In this document: positions 24,998 to 33,448 of the stretch, piece by piece
Layout of the letters: the number at the start of each line of letters is the position of its first letter
Numbering within the stretch: the stretch's first letter is position 1
Assembly (NCBI RefSeq): GCF_019331805.1
Contig: NZ_JAHBBE010000016.1
Span: 1 to 54,847, forward strand
DNA: 54,847 bases
Reading direction: 5' to 3'
Origin: Bifidobacterium pongonis
Lineage (GTDB): Bacteria; Actinomycetota; Actinomycetes; Actinomycetales; Bifidobacteriaceae
Made by a program: the position numbers and the translations under genes
The notes under the pieces: generated by a model
The model's database searches: none
Seen by the model: the letters and a program-made list of their open reading frames with translations, nothing else
Told to the model about the DNA's origin: nothing

Positions 24998-26389
24998 ATG
25001 GCGGGGCGACAGGAAATAGACATGCTGCACGGCGCATTGTGGGGCAAGATCCTGCGATACGCGCTGCCCGTGGCCGCCACGGGCATCCTCGAACAGCTGT
25101 TCAACGCGTCCGGCATCATGATCGTCGGCAACTTCTCGCACGGCAACGGCACCGCGGCCGTGGCGGCGGTCGGCTCCAACGCGCCCGTCACCGGGCTCAT
25201 CCTCAACCTGTTCATCGGACTGGCGCTCGGCGCCAACGTGGTCATCGCCAACGCCATCGGACGCAACAGCGAGAGCGCGGTGCACAAGGCCGTGCACACA
25301 TCCGTCATCGCAGCCGTCGCCGGGGGAGTGATGGTCGCCATCATCGGCGAACTCGCCGCGGCCCCACTGCTCGGCATGCTCAACGTCACCGACGAAGTGT
25401 TCCCCCTGGCGCTGACATACCTGCGCATCTACCTGCTCGGCATGCCCGTGATCCTGCTCTACAACTTCGAAGCCGCGATCTTCCGCAGCATCGGCGACAC
25501 GCAGGCCCCACTCGCCGTACTCACCATCTCCGGCGTGCTCAACGTGACCTTCGGCCTGTTCCTCGTAATCGTATGCGGCATGAGCGTCGACGGCGTGGCA
25601 CTCGCCACCGTGCTCGCCAACGTGGTCAGTTCCATGATCCTGCTGTACCGCCTCACGCACACGGACGCGGTGATCGGCGTGCGCCTGCGCGAACTGCGCG
25701 TCGATTGGATGACCCTGCGCCAGATCCTGCGCATCGGCCTGCCCGCCGGCATCCAGAGCGCGGTGTTCGCGGTGGCCAACATCATCATCCAGGCGGCCAT
25801 CAACTCGCTGGGCACGGTGGTCATGGCCGCATCCAGCGCCGCGTTCAACATCGAGATCATCGCCTACTACATGTTCAACTCGTTCAGCCAGGCGTGCGCC
25901 ACGTTCACCGGGCAGAACTACGGCGCTAGGCAGATCCGCCGCTGCCGGCGCGTGCTGGGATTGTGCGTCGTGGAGGCGTTCGTCTGCACGGCCGCCACGA
26001 TCGCGCTCGTCCTGTTCTTCGGCCACGATCTGCTGGGCCTGTTCGACTCGAACCCGGAGGTGATCGCCACGGGCTTCATCCGACTGGTGCTGGTGTTCAG
26101 CGCCTACCCGTTCAGTATGCTGTACGAGGTCATGTCGGGGTATCTGCGCGGGTTCGGCATCTCCCTGGCGCCGGCGATCCTCACCATCATCGGCGTGTGC
26201 GGCGTGCGACTGACCTGGATCAGGTTCGGGTTCCCGCTGTACCGCACCTTCACGTCCATCATGATCATCTACCCGATCAGCCTGGCGGCCACCGCGGTGC
26301 TCATCGGCATTGCGACGCTCGTATACCGCCCGTCGAAGCGTTTCGCCCATCTGGAACGCGTGGAACGTGCGGAACGCGCCGTCGCCTGA
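24998..26389 (+). CDS. MATE-family efflux transporter
   Basis: A 463-residue multidrug and toxin extrusion protein with twelve hydrophobic segments in two six-helix halves. The N-terminus has ILRYALPVAATGILEQLFN and VGNFSHGNGTAAVAAVGSNAPV, and the second half has FTGQNYGARQ, a family hallmark. Exporters of this family use H+ or Na+ gradients; the substrate is not known. I prefer the ATG at 24998 (AGAGGGAAACG upstream) over the ATG at 24953, which lacks a site. Confidence 0.85.
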   Translation: MAGRQEIDMLHGALWGKILRYALPVAATGILEQLFNASGIMIVGNFSHGNGTAAVAAVGSNAPVTGLILNLFIGLALGANVVIANAIGRNSESAVHKAVHTSVIAAVAGGVMVAIIGELAAAPLLGMLNVTDEVFPLALTYLRIYLLGMPVILLYNFEAAIFRSIGDTQAPLAVLTISGVLNVTFGLFLVIVCGMSVDGVALATVLANVVSSMILLYRLTHTDAVIGVRLRELRVDWMTLRQILRIGLPAGIQSAVFAVANIIIQAAINSLGTVVMAASSAAFNIEIIAYYMFNSFSQACATFTGQNYGARQIRRCRRVLGLCVVEAFVCTAATIALVLFFGHDLLGLFDSNPEVIATGFIRLVLVFSAYPFSMLYEVMSGYLRGFGISLAPAILTIIGVCGVRLTWIRFGFPLYRTFTSIMIIYPISLAATAVLIGIATLVYRPSKRFAHLERVERAERAVA

Positions 26390-26423
26390 ACGCGGGCGGG
26401 CGGTTGGGCGGAAGAAACGAAAC

Positions 26424-26466
26424 GGCCGCATGACGCGGAACCGGTGCGGGTTCCCATCATGCGGCC
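26424..26466. terminator. Stem-loop between MATE and SDR genes
   Basis: Arms 26424-26433 and 26457-26466 (GGCCGCATGA and its complement) pair over 10 bp with partly complementary loop sequence. It lies between convergent genes. Confidence 0.55.
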
Positions 26467-26476
26467 GGAAGCCGTT

Positions 26477-27274
26477 TCATGCGCGCCGTTGCCGCCGCGG
26501 ATCGCCGCCGTTCATGCGTGCGGCGACGCGTCGGGTGAGCGTGCGGGGGACCAGACGTTCGGCCATGGCCCCGGCTTTGGTGAGATAGCCGTGGTAGGCG
26601 AGCGTGCGCCCGCGCATCATCATCCGGTAGGCGTACGCGGCGAGCTGGCGTGCGGTCGCCGGTTTGGTCAGGGTGAAGAAGTTCACGCCGTGCATGTTCG
26701 CGGCCTTGGCGAAACCGGTGGAGGTCGGCCCGGGGCATACGCAGGTCACGCTCACGCCCGTGCCGCGAAGCTCGTACGCCACGGCTTCCGACAGCGAGCG
26801 CACGAAGGCTTTGGATGCGAAGTACATGGCCATGTAGGGGCCGGCCATCATGGAGGCGACGGAGGAGATGTTCAGGATCCTGCCGTGGCCGAGTTCGCGC
26901 ATGTCGCGCCCGTACCGGTAGGTGAGTTCCGCCAGGGCGGCCATGTTGAGCTGCATCATCTCATGCTGCCGCTGCCAGTCGGCATCCAGGAATCCGGTCC
27001 AGTCCGCGAACCCCGCGTTGTTGACGAGATGGTCCACGGCGAATCCGTGCGATACGGTGTAGTCGTGCAGGTTCCGTGGCGCGTCTGGTTCGCTCAGGTC
27101 GATCGCGACCGTTTCCACGCGCACGTGGTAGCGCTGTTCCAACGCGCGTTTCACTTCGTCGAGTTTGCCTTGCCTGCGTGCGGTGATGATGAGATCGTGC
27201 CCGTCCGCGGCGAACAGGGCGGCCAGTTCGCGCCCGATGCCGCTTGAAGCTCCCGTGATCAATGCGTATGCCAT
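26477..27274 (-). CDS. SDR-family oxidoreductase (DltE-like)
   Basis: A 265-residue short-chain dehydrogenase. The Rossmann motif TGASSGIG is near residue 7, NNAG is near 90, ISSVAS near 137, and catalytic Tyr/Lys lie in YFASKAF. A PGPTSTGF loop follows. The cofactor is likely NADP (ARRQGKL after strand 2). Substrate is unknown. Start: ATG at 27274 behind a GAGG site. It has a 59-bp gap from the flavodoxin gene upstream on the same strand and may belong to that transcription unit. Confidence 0.87.
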   Translation of the reverse strand: MAYALITGASSGIGRELAALFAADGHDLIITARRQGKLDEVKRALEQRYHVRVETVAIDLSEPDAPRNLHDYTVSHGFAVDHLVNNAGFADWTGFLDADWQRQHEMMQLNMAALAELTYRYGRDMRELGHGRILNISSVASMMAGPYMAMYFASKAFVRSLSEAVAYELRGTGVSVTCVCPGPTSTGFAKAANMHGVNFFTLTKPATARQLAAYAYRMMMRGRTLAYHGYLTKAGAMAERLVPRTLTRRVAARMNGGDPRRQRRA

Positions 27275-27333
27275 GTTGCCTCCTCGCTATTGATGCCTAT
27301 GGTAGCCTGCCGGGTCGTGGGGCGAGGGCGGCG

Positions 27334-27852
27334 TCACAGGAGGCCGGAGCGTTCCAGCCATGCGTCGACGAGCCGGGCGGTTTTTGTCGTGTCGCGCTGC
27401 GCGTCGGTGCCGCGGATCGCCAGTCCGGGCTGGATGTCGGCGTCGGTGGCGTCGGCGATCGATGCGACGGAATCGCCCAGCCCGCTGCCTTCATGCGTGC
27501 AGAACGGGTGGATGGTCTTGCCTTCCCAATCGCGGCTTTCCAGGAACGAGTACACCGGCATGGGCGCGTCGCCCCACCAGATCGGGTAGCCGAGCAGCAC
27601 CGTGTTGTCCGAGTCGAGCGCGTCGACGTCGCCTTCGAGCGTGATGGCCGGGCGCGCCTGACGGTTCGCCTCGTCCTGCGCCACGCGGGTGGCGGCCGTG
27701 TAATCGCTCGGGTACGGGGTGTCGCTCACGATGCGCACGATGCCGCAGCCGGTCCGTTCGGCGATAAGATCCGCCGTTTTCGCCGTGTTGCCCTCGTCGA
27801 CGGTGCCGACATTGTAGTTCTCTCCCGCGTGGGAGAAGCAGACGATGATCAT
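27334..27852 (-). CDS. Flavodoxin
   Basis: A 172-residue flavodoxin-like FMN protein. Features: IIVCFSHAGENYNVG at the N-terminus (phosphate-binding loop region) and the LLGYPIWWGDAPMPVYSF core with aromatic residues that sandwich the flavin. This subgroup often acts with NAD(P)H oxidoreductases in small redox clusters. Start: ATG at 27852 with GAAAGGA upstream. It lies 103 bp downstream of the NAD(P)-binding protein gene and is probably co-transcribed under the divergent LysR regulator. Confidence 0.87.
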   Translation of the reverse strand: MIIVCFSHAGENYNVGTVDEGNTAKTADLIAERTGCGIVRIVSDTPYPSDYTAATRVAQDEANRQARPAITLEGDVDALDSDNTVLLGYPIWWGDAPMPVYSFLESRDWEGKTIHPFCTHEGSGLGDSVASIADATDADIQPGLAIRGTDAQRDTTKTARLVDAWLERSGLL

Positions 27853-27955
27853 GATGCTTCCTTTCGTTGGATTGCCTTGTCTGTGGGACGATTCGTTGTG
27901 TGTGCGGTGTGCCGGGCGGCCGCGGCCTCGTACTGCCGTGCGTGCGGAGGCGGGT

Positions 27956-28750
27956 TCAGTGGGTTTTGCGGGCGAGGGCGGCGATGCGGGCCATGTCCTC
28001 GCGTACGCGTTTGGGCTGGCAGCAGTCGGGGAAGTTCGCCTCGTCGTGCACGCCGTCGACGCGGTCCGGCGTATCCGGTTCCAGCCGGGCGAACAGCGGG
28101 TCGAGCCGTTCCTGCGCCGGCCCGTGTTCGGCCACGAGCTCCAGGGTCTTATGGTCGGCCTCCTCGCAGCCGAGCGCACCCACCAGCACTTGGGCGATCT
28201 GCCTGCGCGACACCACGCCGTCGTCGGGGTTGGCGTTGCGGTGGGTGTCGCCCTGCAGGAAGACGAGCCGCTGCTGGTCCGGGTCGTTGTAGTCGAACCA
28301 GCCGGGGCGCACGATGGTGTACTCGTCGCCGCTGACGCGCACCAGCCGTTCCGAACGGCGCTTCCAATCATGCGCCTGCGAGGCGCGGTTGTAGTCGGTG
28401 TCCATGTAGGTCACGCCGATCGCGGTCATCAGCACGATGCGCACCCGGCGTCCGTCGAGCGCGAGCAGCGTGTTGCGCACCGCGCCGTAGTCGACTTTCT
28501 CCACCATGCATGGTCCGTCGTGCGCGCCCATGGTGAACACGACGCCGTCCATGCCGTCCAACGCCTCACGCAACGACGCGACGTCGGTCAGATCGCCTTG
28601 GAACACGTCGACGCGTGGGTCGAAGCGGGCGTGCGCGGCGCTGCGTACCAGCGCCCGCACCGCGTATCCGGCGCGTATGGCCTCATCCACGGCGAGCCTG
28701 CCGATGCTGCCGGTCGATCCGACGAACAGTACATGGGTCGGTCGTGTCAT
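27956..28750 (-). CDS. NAD(P)-binding protein (NmrA/atypical SDR)
   Basis: A 264-residue atypical short-chain dehydrogenase-like protein. The N-terminus VLFVGSTGSIGRLAVDEA is the GxxGxxG Rossmann motif, followed by RALVRS. FQGDLTD is near residue 55. The classic YxxxK pair is not evident, as in NmrA-like members. Start: ATG at 28750 with AGGAGG upstream. Divergent from the LysR gene at 28900, a common regulator-target arrangement. Confidence 0.82.
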   Translation of the reverse strand: MTRPTHVLFVGSTGSIGRLAVDEAIRAGYAVRALVRSAAHARFDPRVDVFQGDLTDVASLREALDGMDGVVFTMGAHDGPCMVEKVDYGAVRNTLLALDGRRVRIVLMTAIGVTYMDTDYNRASQAHDWKRRSERLVRVSGDEYTIVRPGWFDYNDPDQQRLVFLQGDTHRNANPDDGVVSRRQIAQVLVGALGCEEADHKTLELVAEHGPAQERLDPLFARLEPDTPDRVDGVHDEANFPDCCQPKRVREDMARIAALARKTH

Positions 28751-28835
28751 GGTGCCTCCTGGTCGTTGCCGTTGCCGTCGATGCCAACGTACAAGGCGCG
28801 CGACCGGATAACAAATACGAATCACCAATGAAAGG

Positions 28836-28854
28836 ATATGCTTTCCGCGCATAT
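28836..28854. promoter_or_regulatory. LysR-type dyad in the divergent promoter
   Basis: ATATGC (28836-28841) and GCATAT (28849-28854) form a dyad with 7-bp spacer that contains a T-N11-A arrangement typical of LysR-family binding sites. It lies 45 bp upstream of the LysR gene and 85 bp ahead of the divergent oxidoreductase gene. Confidence 0.55.
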
Positions 28855-28899
28855 ACTTGAAGCGGCTGGCCGAAGCGCGGCGCAGCGGAAAGGAACCTC

Positions 28900-29793
28900 A
28901 TGGAGATTCGCGTCTTGCGTAGTTTCATCGCCGTCGTGCAGGAGGAGGGCATCACGGCCGCAGCCGACGTGCTTCGCATCAGCCAGCCGGCGTTGTCCCG
29001 GCAGATCAAGGAACTCGAGGAGGAGATGGGCGCCACGCTGTTCGTGCGCGGCAATCGCGGCCGTGCCCTCGAACTGACGCATGAGGGGCAGCTGCTGTAC
29101 CGTCGTGCCCGTGAGATCGTGGAGTTGGCGGATCGTACGAAATCGGAGATCGCGTCCGGCGAGCAGATCGAAGGCGACGTGCATATCGCCGCCGCGCAGA
29201 GCGCGGTCATGGACGTGCTCGCCAAGGCCGCCGTGCATGTGCGCGAACTGCACCCGGGCATCCGCATCCAATTGCATGACGATTTCGGGGAGAACATCGT
29301 GGAACGGTTGAACAATGGCCTCGCCGACTTCGGCGTGCTCGTCCAACCGGCGGATATGAGCCGCTACGATCATTTCGCCTTGCCGGGCGGCGATCCGATG
29401 GGGCTGATCATGCGCGAGGACGACCCGTTGGCGGCGCGCGCGTCGATCCGCCCGGAGGACATGCAGGGACTGCCGTTGTTCATGCCCCGGGGCGCGCTGT
29501 CGCGCCGCGACATCTCCGGATGGTTCGGCAAGGGGTTGCGCCCGTTCGACGTGGTGGGCAGCATGAATCTGAGCTATAACGCCAGCCGGTTCGTGCGCGC
29601 CGGTTACGGCTATGAGCTGAGCTTGGACGGCCTGGTCGACACGGCCGAGGGCAGCGGGTTGACGTTCCGCCTGTTGGAGCCGCCCGTGCACGCGTCGTTG
29701 AGCCTCGCATGGAAGAAGGATCAGCCGCTCGCCCCGGCGGCGCAGGCGTTCCTTGGCTGCGTGCGCGAGGTGGTGGACGGGATGAGGGAGTAG
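28900..29793 (+). CDS. LysR-family transcriptional regulator
   Basis: A 297-residue regulator with an N-terminal winged helix-turn-helix (EEGITAAADVLRISQPALSRQ, split around residue 20-35) and a LysR substrate-binding domain (QSAVMDVLAKAA onward). It probably regulates the divergent NAD(P)-binding protein and flavodoxin genes via the dyad at 28836-28854. Start: ATG at 28900 after AAAGGA. The effector is unknown. Confidence 0.9.
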   Translation: MEIRVLRSFIAVVQEEGITAAADVLRISQPALSRQIKELEEEMGATLFVRGNRGRALELTHEGQLLYRRAREIVELADRTKSEIASGEQIEGDVHIAAAQSAVMDVLAKAAVHVRELHPGIRIQLHDDFGENIVERLNNGLADFGVLVQPADMSRYDHFALPGGDPMGLIMREDDPLAARASIRPEDMQGLPLFMPRGALSRRDISGWFGKGLRPFDVVGSMNLSYNASRFVRAGYGYELSLDGLVDTAEGSGLTFRLLEPPVHASLSLAWKKDQPLAPAAQAFLGCVREVVDGMRE

Positions 29794-29827
29794 CCGTTCT
29801 CGAACGCGGGCGCGGCGGGGCGCCCAT

Positions 29828-29861
29828 GTGGTGCGGGCCGAACGGCATGGGCCCGCACCAC
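29828..29861. terminator. 12-bp terminator between LysR and pgl
   Basis: GTGGTGCGGGCC at 29828-29839 pairs with 29850-29861 around a 10-nt loop. It lies between convergent genes. Confidence 0.65.
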
Positions 29862-29872
29862 GGTGGATGGTG

Positions 29873-30664
29873 TCACAGTTTCGACGCGGCGCCTTCATCG
29901 ATGAGCCACAGGAGTTCCTCGCCGTCGGCGTAGGAGCTCGGCGCATGCGGGTTGTTGCGCTGGGCGAAAGCCGCGGCGACGGCTTCGGCCTTGCGTTCCT
30001 CGGAGGTGAACACCCACGTGTGCTTCGACCGGGCGATCATCGGCACGGTCAGCGTCACGCGCAGCGGCGGCGGCTTGGGCGAATCGCGCACGCCGGCCAC
30101 GAGCACGTCGGGATCGTCGATCTCCGCCTCGCCGTGATCGGGGAACAGGGACGCGAAATGCGCGTCCGGGCCCACGCCGAACATCGCGATGTCGAGCGCG
30201 GGCGCGGCGCCGAGCTGTTCGACGAGTTCGCGCTGGTATTCCGCGGCGGCCGCGGCCAGCACGGCGTCGGTCTGTTCGGGGGAGGAGGCGGCGATCTCAT
30301 CGGGGTCGCGTCCGTCGGCCGGCATCTCGTGGATGTTCGCGGCGGGCATGGCGCCGGAAGCGATGAGCTTGCCGAACAGCGCCTCGCGGGCCTGCTTGGC
30401 GTTGCGGTCGTCATCGTCGGCGGCGACGAACCGTTCGTCGCCCCACCATACGTGCACGCGGGACCAGTCCACGGCTTCGGCCAGCGGGCTCGCACCCATG
30501 ACCTCGAGCACGTGGATGCCGTCGGTTCCGCCGGTCACAGCGATGTCGACGCGCGTGCGGCCGGGTTCGGCGAGCATGTCGGTGATGGTCAGCAGCGTGC
30601 GTGCGGCCACTGCCTGGGCCAGCACCTGCGGGTTCGGATACACGATGGTCGTGCGTTCCGCCAT
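29873..30664 (-). CDS. pgl: 6-phosphogluconolactonase
   Basis: A 263-residue DevB-type 6-phosphogluconolactonase that hydrolyses 6-phosphogluconolactone to 6-phosphogluconate. Motifs seen: VTGGTDGIHVLE near residue 45, HVWWGDERFVAADDDDRN near 72, and FGVGPDAHFASLFPD around 157, where the catalytic His lies. It is the last gene of the zwf-opcA-pgl operon. Start: ATG at 30664 with AAGGAG upstream. The gap to opcA is 59 bp. Confidence 0.93.
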   Translation of the reverse strand: MAERTTIVYPNPQVLAQAVAARTLLTITDMLAEPGRTRVDIAVTGGTDGIHVLEVMGASPLAEAVDWSRVHVWWGDERFVAADDDDRNAKQAREALFGKLIASGAMPAANIHEMPADGRDPDEIAASSPEQTDAVLAAAAAEYQRELVEQLGAAPALDIAMFGVGPDAHFASLFPDHGEAEIDDPDVLVAGVRDSPKPPPLRVTLTVPMIARSKHTWVFTSEERKAEAVAAAFAQRNNPHAPSSYADGEELLWLIDEGAASKL

Positions 30665-30723
30665 GGTATCTCCTTGTCTGATTGTGTGGTTTCGGATTCG
30701 TATTCGTATTCGGCCTGTGCGGT

Positions 30724-31680
30724 TCAGCGCGCGGGCCTGACGAGATCGAGCCCCTGGGACACGACCTCGTTGTAGATCTCATCGGGGTAGAGGCGGCCGA
30801 GCTCCTCGCTGAGGCATTCCTCAAGCGTTCGCGCCGGCACGCTGATGGTCTGCGGGGACTGGCCGGGCACGCTGATCACGGCGAACCCGTCGTCCGTGGA
30901 GGGGCGTTCCAGGCTCAGCACGCCGTCGCCGCGCGTCAGATACACGCCGGTGACGGCCGTGACGTTCGGATCCTCCTCGATCATCACGGGCACGTTGAGC
31001 TTCAACCGCAGCCAGGCGGCCAGCAGCGTCAACGGCAGGTAATCCTTCTCGCCGGTCACGCGCACATTGCTCACCGGCAGGTACGGGGGCTGGTCGAGCA
31101 TCGAGGCGATCATCGCACGCCATACGGTCAGACGCGTCCACGACATGTCCACGTCCTTCACGGAACGGTTGCGGCGCAGATCGTCCATCGTGCGCTGCGG
31201 GTTCGAGGAGCGCGTCGCGTCGGTGATGCGGCTGCTCGCCATGGAACCCAGCAGATCCTTCGACAGGTTCGCGGGCGCCTCGTTCGGCCACCACGCCACC
31301 ACGGGCGTATCGGGCACGAGCAGCGGGATCACCAGGGTGTCGGCGTGGCGCACGAGCCCGCCGCGCGGGCGCAGCACGATGATTTCGCCCGCGCCGGCGT
31401 CCGAACCGAAACGGATCTCCGCGTCAAGGAAGGTGGAACGGGTCGCGCCATCCTCCGAGGGAACGGACCTGCGGCTGCTGGGGGCGATGGCGATCACGCG
31501 GCAGGGATGCTCGCGGCTCGCATTGTTGGCGACCTCCAGATCACGTTCGAGCGCCTCCTCATTGGTGGAGACCAGCAGGGTGAGCACACGGCCGAGCGCG
31601 GCCTCGCCACGCTCCTCATGCAATTCATCGATCTTCGCCGAGATCTCACGGGTCTCGGTGTCATGCAAGGTAATAATCAC
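30724..31680 (-). CDS. opcA: Glucose-6-phosphate dehydrogenase assembly protein OpcA
   Basis: A 318-residue OpcA protein, which assists assembly or redox activation of glucose-6-phosphate dehydrogenase in actinobacteria and cyanobacteria. It has the family layout: an N-terminal VLTLLVST region, HPCRVIAIAP, VAWWPNEAP near residue 150, and a conserved central LLGSMASSRITDATR. Start: GTG at 31680 behind GGAGG. The GTG overlaps the zwf stop (GTGA), so translation is likely coupled to zwf. This gene is a good marker of the actinobacterial lineage. Confidence 0.9.
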   Translation of the reverse strand: MIITLHDTETREISAKIDELHEERGEAALGRVLTLLVSTNEEALERDLEVANNASREHPCRVIAIAPSSRRSVPSEDGATRSTFLDAEIRFGSDAGAGEIIVLRPRGGLVRHADTLVIPLLVPDTPVVAWWPNEAPANLSKDLLGSMASSRITDATRSSNPQRTMDDLRRNRSVKDVDMSWTRLTVWRAMIASMLDQPPYLPVSNVRVTGEKDYLPLTLLAAWLRLKLNVPVMIEEDPNVTAVTGVYLTRGDGVLSLERPSTDDGFAVISVPGQSPQTISVPARTLEECLSEELGRLYPDEIYNEVVSQGLDLVRPAR

Positions 31681-33239
31681 GGCATCCTCCAACGGTGTCC
31701 ATCGCGGGCGAGCATCTCCACGGCCTCCTCCGGCCCCCACGTGCCGGAACGGTACGGCTGCGGCTGGCCGAGCGTCGACCAGAACTCCTCGATCGGATCG
31801 AGGATCTTCCACGAAAGGTTAACCTCCTCGGTGGTGGGGAACAGCGGCGGGTCGCCCAACAGCACGTCGAGGATCAGACGCTCGTACGCCTCCGGGGAGG
31901 ATTCGGTGAACGAACGGCCGTAACCGAAGTCCATCGACACGTCACGGACCTCCATCGACGTACCACCCGGCACCTTCGCGCCGAAACGCATGGTCACACC
32001 CTCGTCGGGCTGCACGCGGATCACGATCGCGTTCTTGCCGAGCTCCTTCGTCGCGGTCGACTCGAACGGCAGATGCGGGGCGCGCTTGAACACCACGGCG
32101 ATCTCCGTGACACGCTTGCCCAAACGCTTACCCGTACGCAGATAGAACGGCACGCCGGCCCAACGGCGCGTATCCACATCCAAACGGATCGCCGCATACG
32201 TCTCGGTCGTCGACTCCGGATCGATGCCCTTCTCATCCAAATAACCCACGACCTCATGCGAACCCTGCCAGCCCGCGGCATACTGGCCACGCGCCGTATG
32301 GGCCGCCAGATCCTTCGGCAGACGCACCGCGGACAACACCTTCGTCTTCTCCGCCGTCAAATCGGAAGCGGAGAAGGACACCGGCTCCTCCATCGCCGTC
32401 AACGCCATCAGCTGCAGCAGATGATTCTGAATGATGTCACGCGCCGCGCCAATACCGTCGTAATAACCGGCACGCCCCGCCACACCGATATCCTCGGCAT
32501 GCGTGATCTGCACATGATCGACGTAATTGTTATTCCAGATCGGCTCATACATCGCATTGGCGAAACGAAGCGCCAGAATGTTCTGCACCGTCTCCTTGCC
32601 CAGATAATGATCGATACGGAACACGCTCGACGGGTCGAACACCTCGGAAACCACACGATCCAGCTCCTTGGCGCTCGCCAGATCATGCCCGAACGGCTTC
32701 TCGATGATCACACGACGCCAAGCACCCTTATCGGACCTCGCCAAACCGCAATCCGCCAACTGGCGCGACACCTGCGGGAACGCACGCGGCGGCACCGACA
32801 TATAGAACGCATGATTGCCGCGCGTACCACGGTCACGGTCAAGCTCGGCCACGGTATCGGACAAACGTTCGAACGCCTTCGGATCATCGAACGTGCCCTG
32901 CACGAAACGAATACCCGAGGCAAGCTGCTTCCACGTCGACTCCTTGAACGGCGTACGGCAATGCGCCTGCACGTTCTCCCGAACGAAATCCTTGAAATGC
33001 TCCTCGGTCCAATCACGACGGGCGAACCCCGTCAAACCGAAGCTCGGCGGCAACAAGCCACGATTAGCCAAATCATAAATAGCGGGAAGCAGCTTCTTGC
33101 GGGACAAATCGCCCGTCACGCCGAAAATCACGATACTGCACGGCCCGGCGATACGAGGCAGACGCAGATCACGAGGATCACGCAACGGATTCGTCCACAC
33201 GCCGGCCGCGTTGGATGCGGTTGAAACGGTTTCAGTCAT
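31677..33239 (-). CDS. zwf: Glucose-6-phosphate 1-dehydrogenase
   Basis: A 520-residue enzyme oxidising glucose-6-phosphate to 6-phosphogluconolactone with NADP. Motifs: IVIFGVTGDLSRKKLLPAIYDLANRG (split around residue 38; Rossmann loop), the active-site RIDHYLGKE near residue 205 with His acting as base, and EKPFGHDLASA. I use the ATG at 33239; an ATG at 33248 three codons upstream is equally likely. Codon third positions are rich in G and T on the coding strand, unlike pgl. Overlaps opcA by four bases. Divergent from the DXS-like gene across a 209-bp promoter region. Confidence 0.95.
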   Translation of the reverse strand: MTETVSTASNAAGVWTNPLRDPRDLRLPRIAGPCSIVIFGVTGDLSRKKLLPAIYDLANRGLLPPSFGLTGFARRDWTEEHFKDFVRENVQAHCRTPFKESTWKQLASGIRFVQGTFDDPKAFERLSDTVAELDRDRGTRGNHAFYMSVPPRAFPQVSRQLADCGLARSDKGAWRRVIIEKPFGHDLASAKELDRVVSEVFDPSSVFRIDHYLGKETVQNILALRFANAMYEPIWNNNYVDHVQITHAEDIGVAGRAGYYDGIGAARDIIQNHLLQLMALTAMEEPVSFSASDLTAEKTKVLSAVRLPKDLAAHTARGQYAAGWQGSHEVVGYLDEKGIDPESTTETYAAIRLDVDTRRWAGVPFYLRTGKRLGKRVTEIAVVFKRAPHLPFESTATKELGKNAIVIRVQPDEGVTMRFGAKVPGGTSMEVRDVSMDFGYGRSFTESSPEAYERLILDVLLGDPPLFPTTEEVNLSWKILDPIEEFWSTLGQPQPYRSGTWGPEEAVEMLARDGHRWRMP

Positions 33240-33352
33240 GCGTTTCATACTAACCCCAACGCCGCACGTCACACCCGGAACATCCATTCCCACGAACAAC
33301 CAAACCCAACCAACCCACGCCAGACGTTCGCCCACCGCGAACAACCCACGAA

Positions 33353-33383
33353 TTGACTTCAACCCGACTCGAACTTCTACAGT
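33353..33383 (+). promoter_or_regulatory. Possible promoter of the DXS-like gene
   Basis: TTGACT at 33353-33358 with TACAGT at 33378-33383 (19-bp spacer). It lies 66 bp before the start of the DXS-like gene. The spacing is long, so confidence is modest. Confidence 0.35.
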
Positions 33384-33448
33384 AGAACCCAAAGCCGCCA
33401 CACAGGCGACACAGCCGAAACACACAGCGAAACAGGAGAACACACCAC

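Noticed and set aside
23267..26431. Minus-strand open frame of over 1000 codons opposite gnd and the MATE gene
   Set aside because: Antisense shadow of two well-supported genes; no domain or ribosome binding site.
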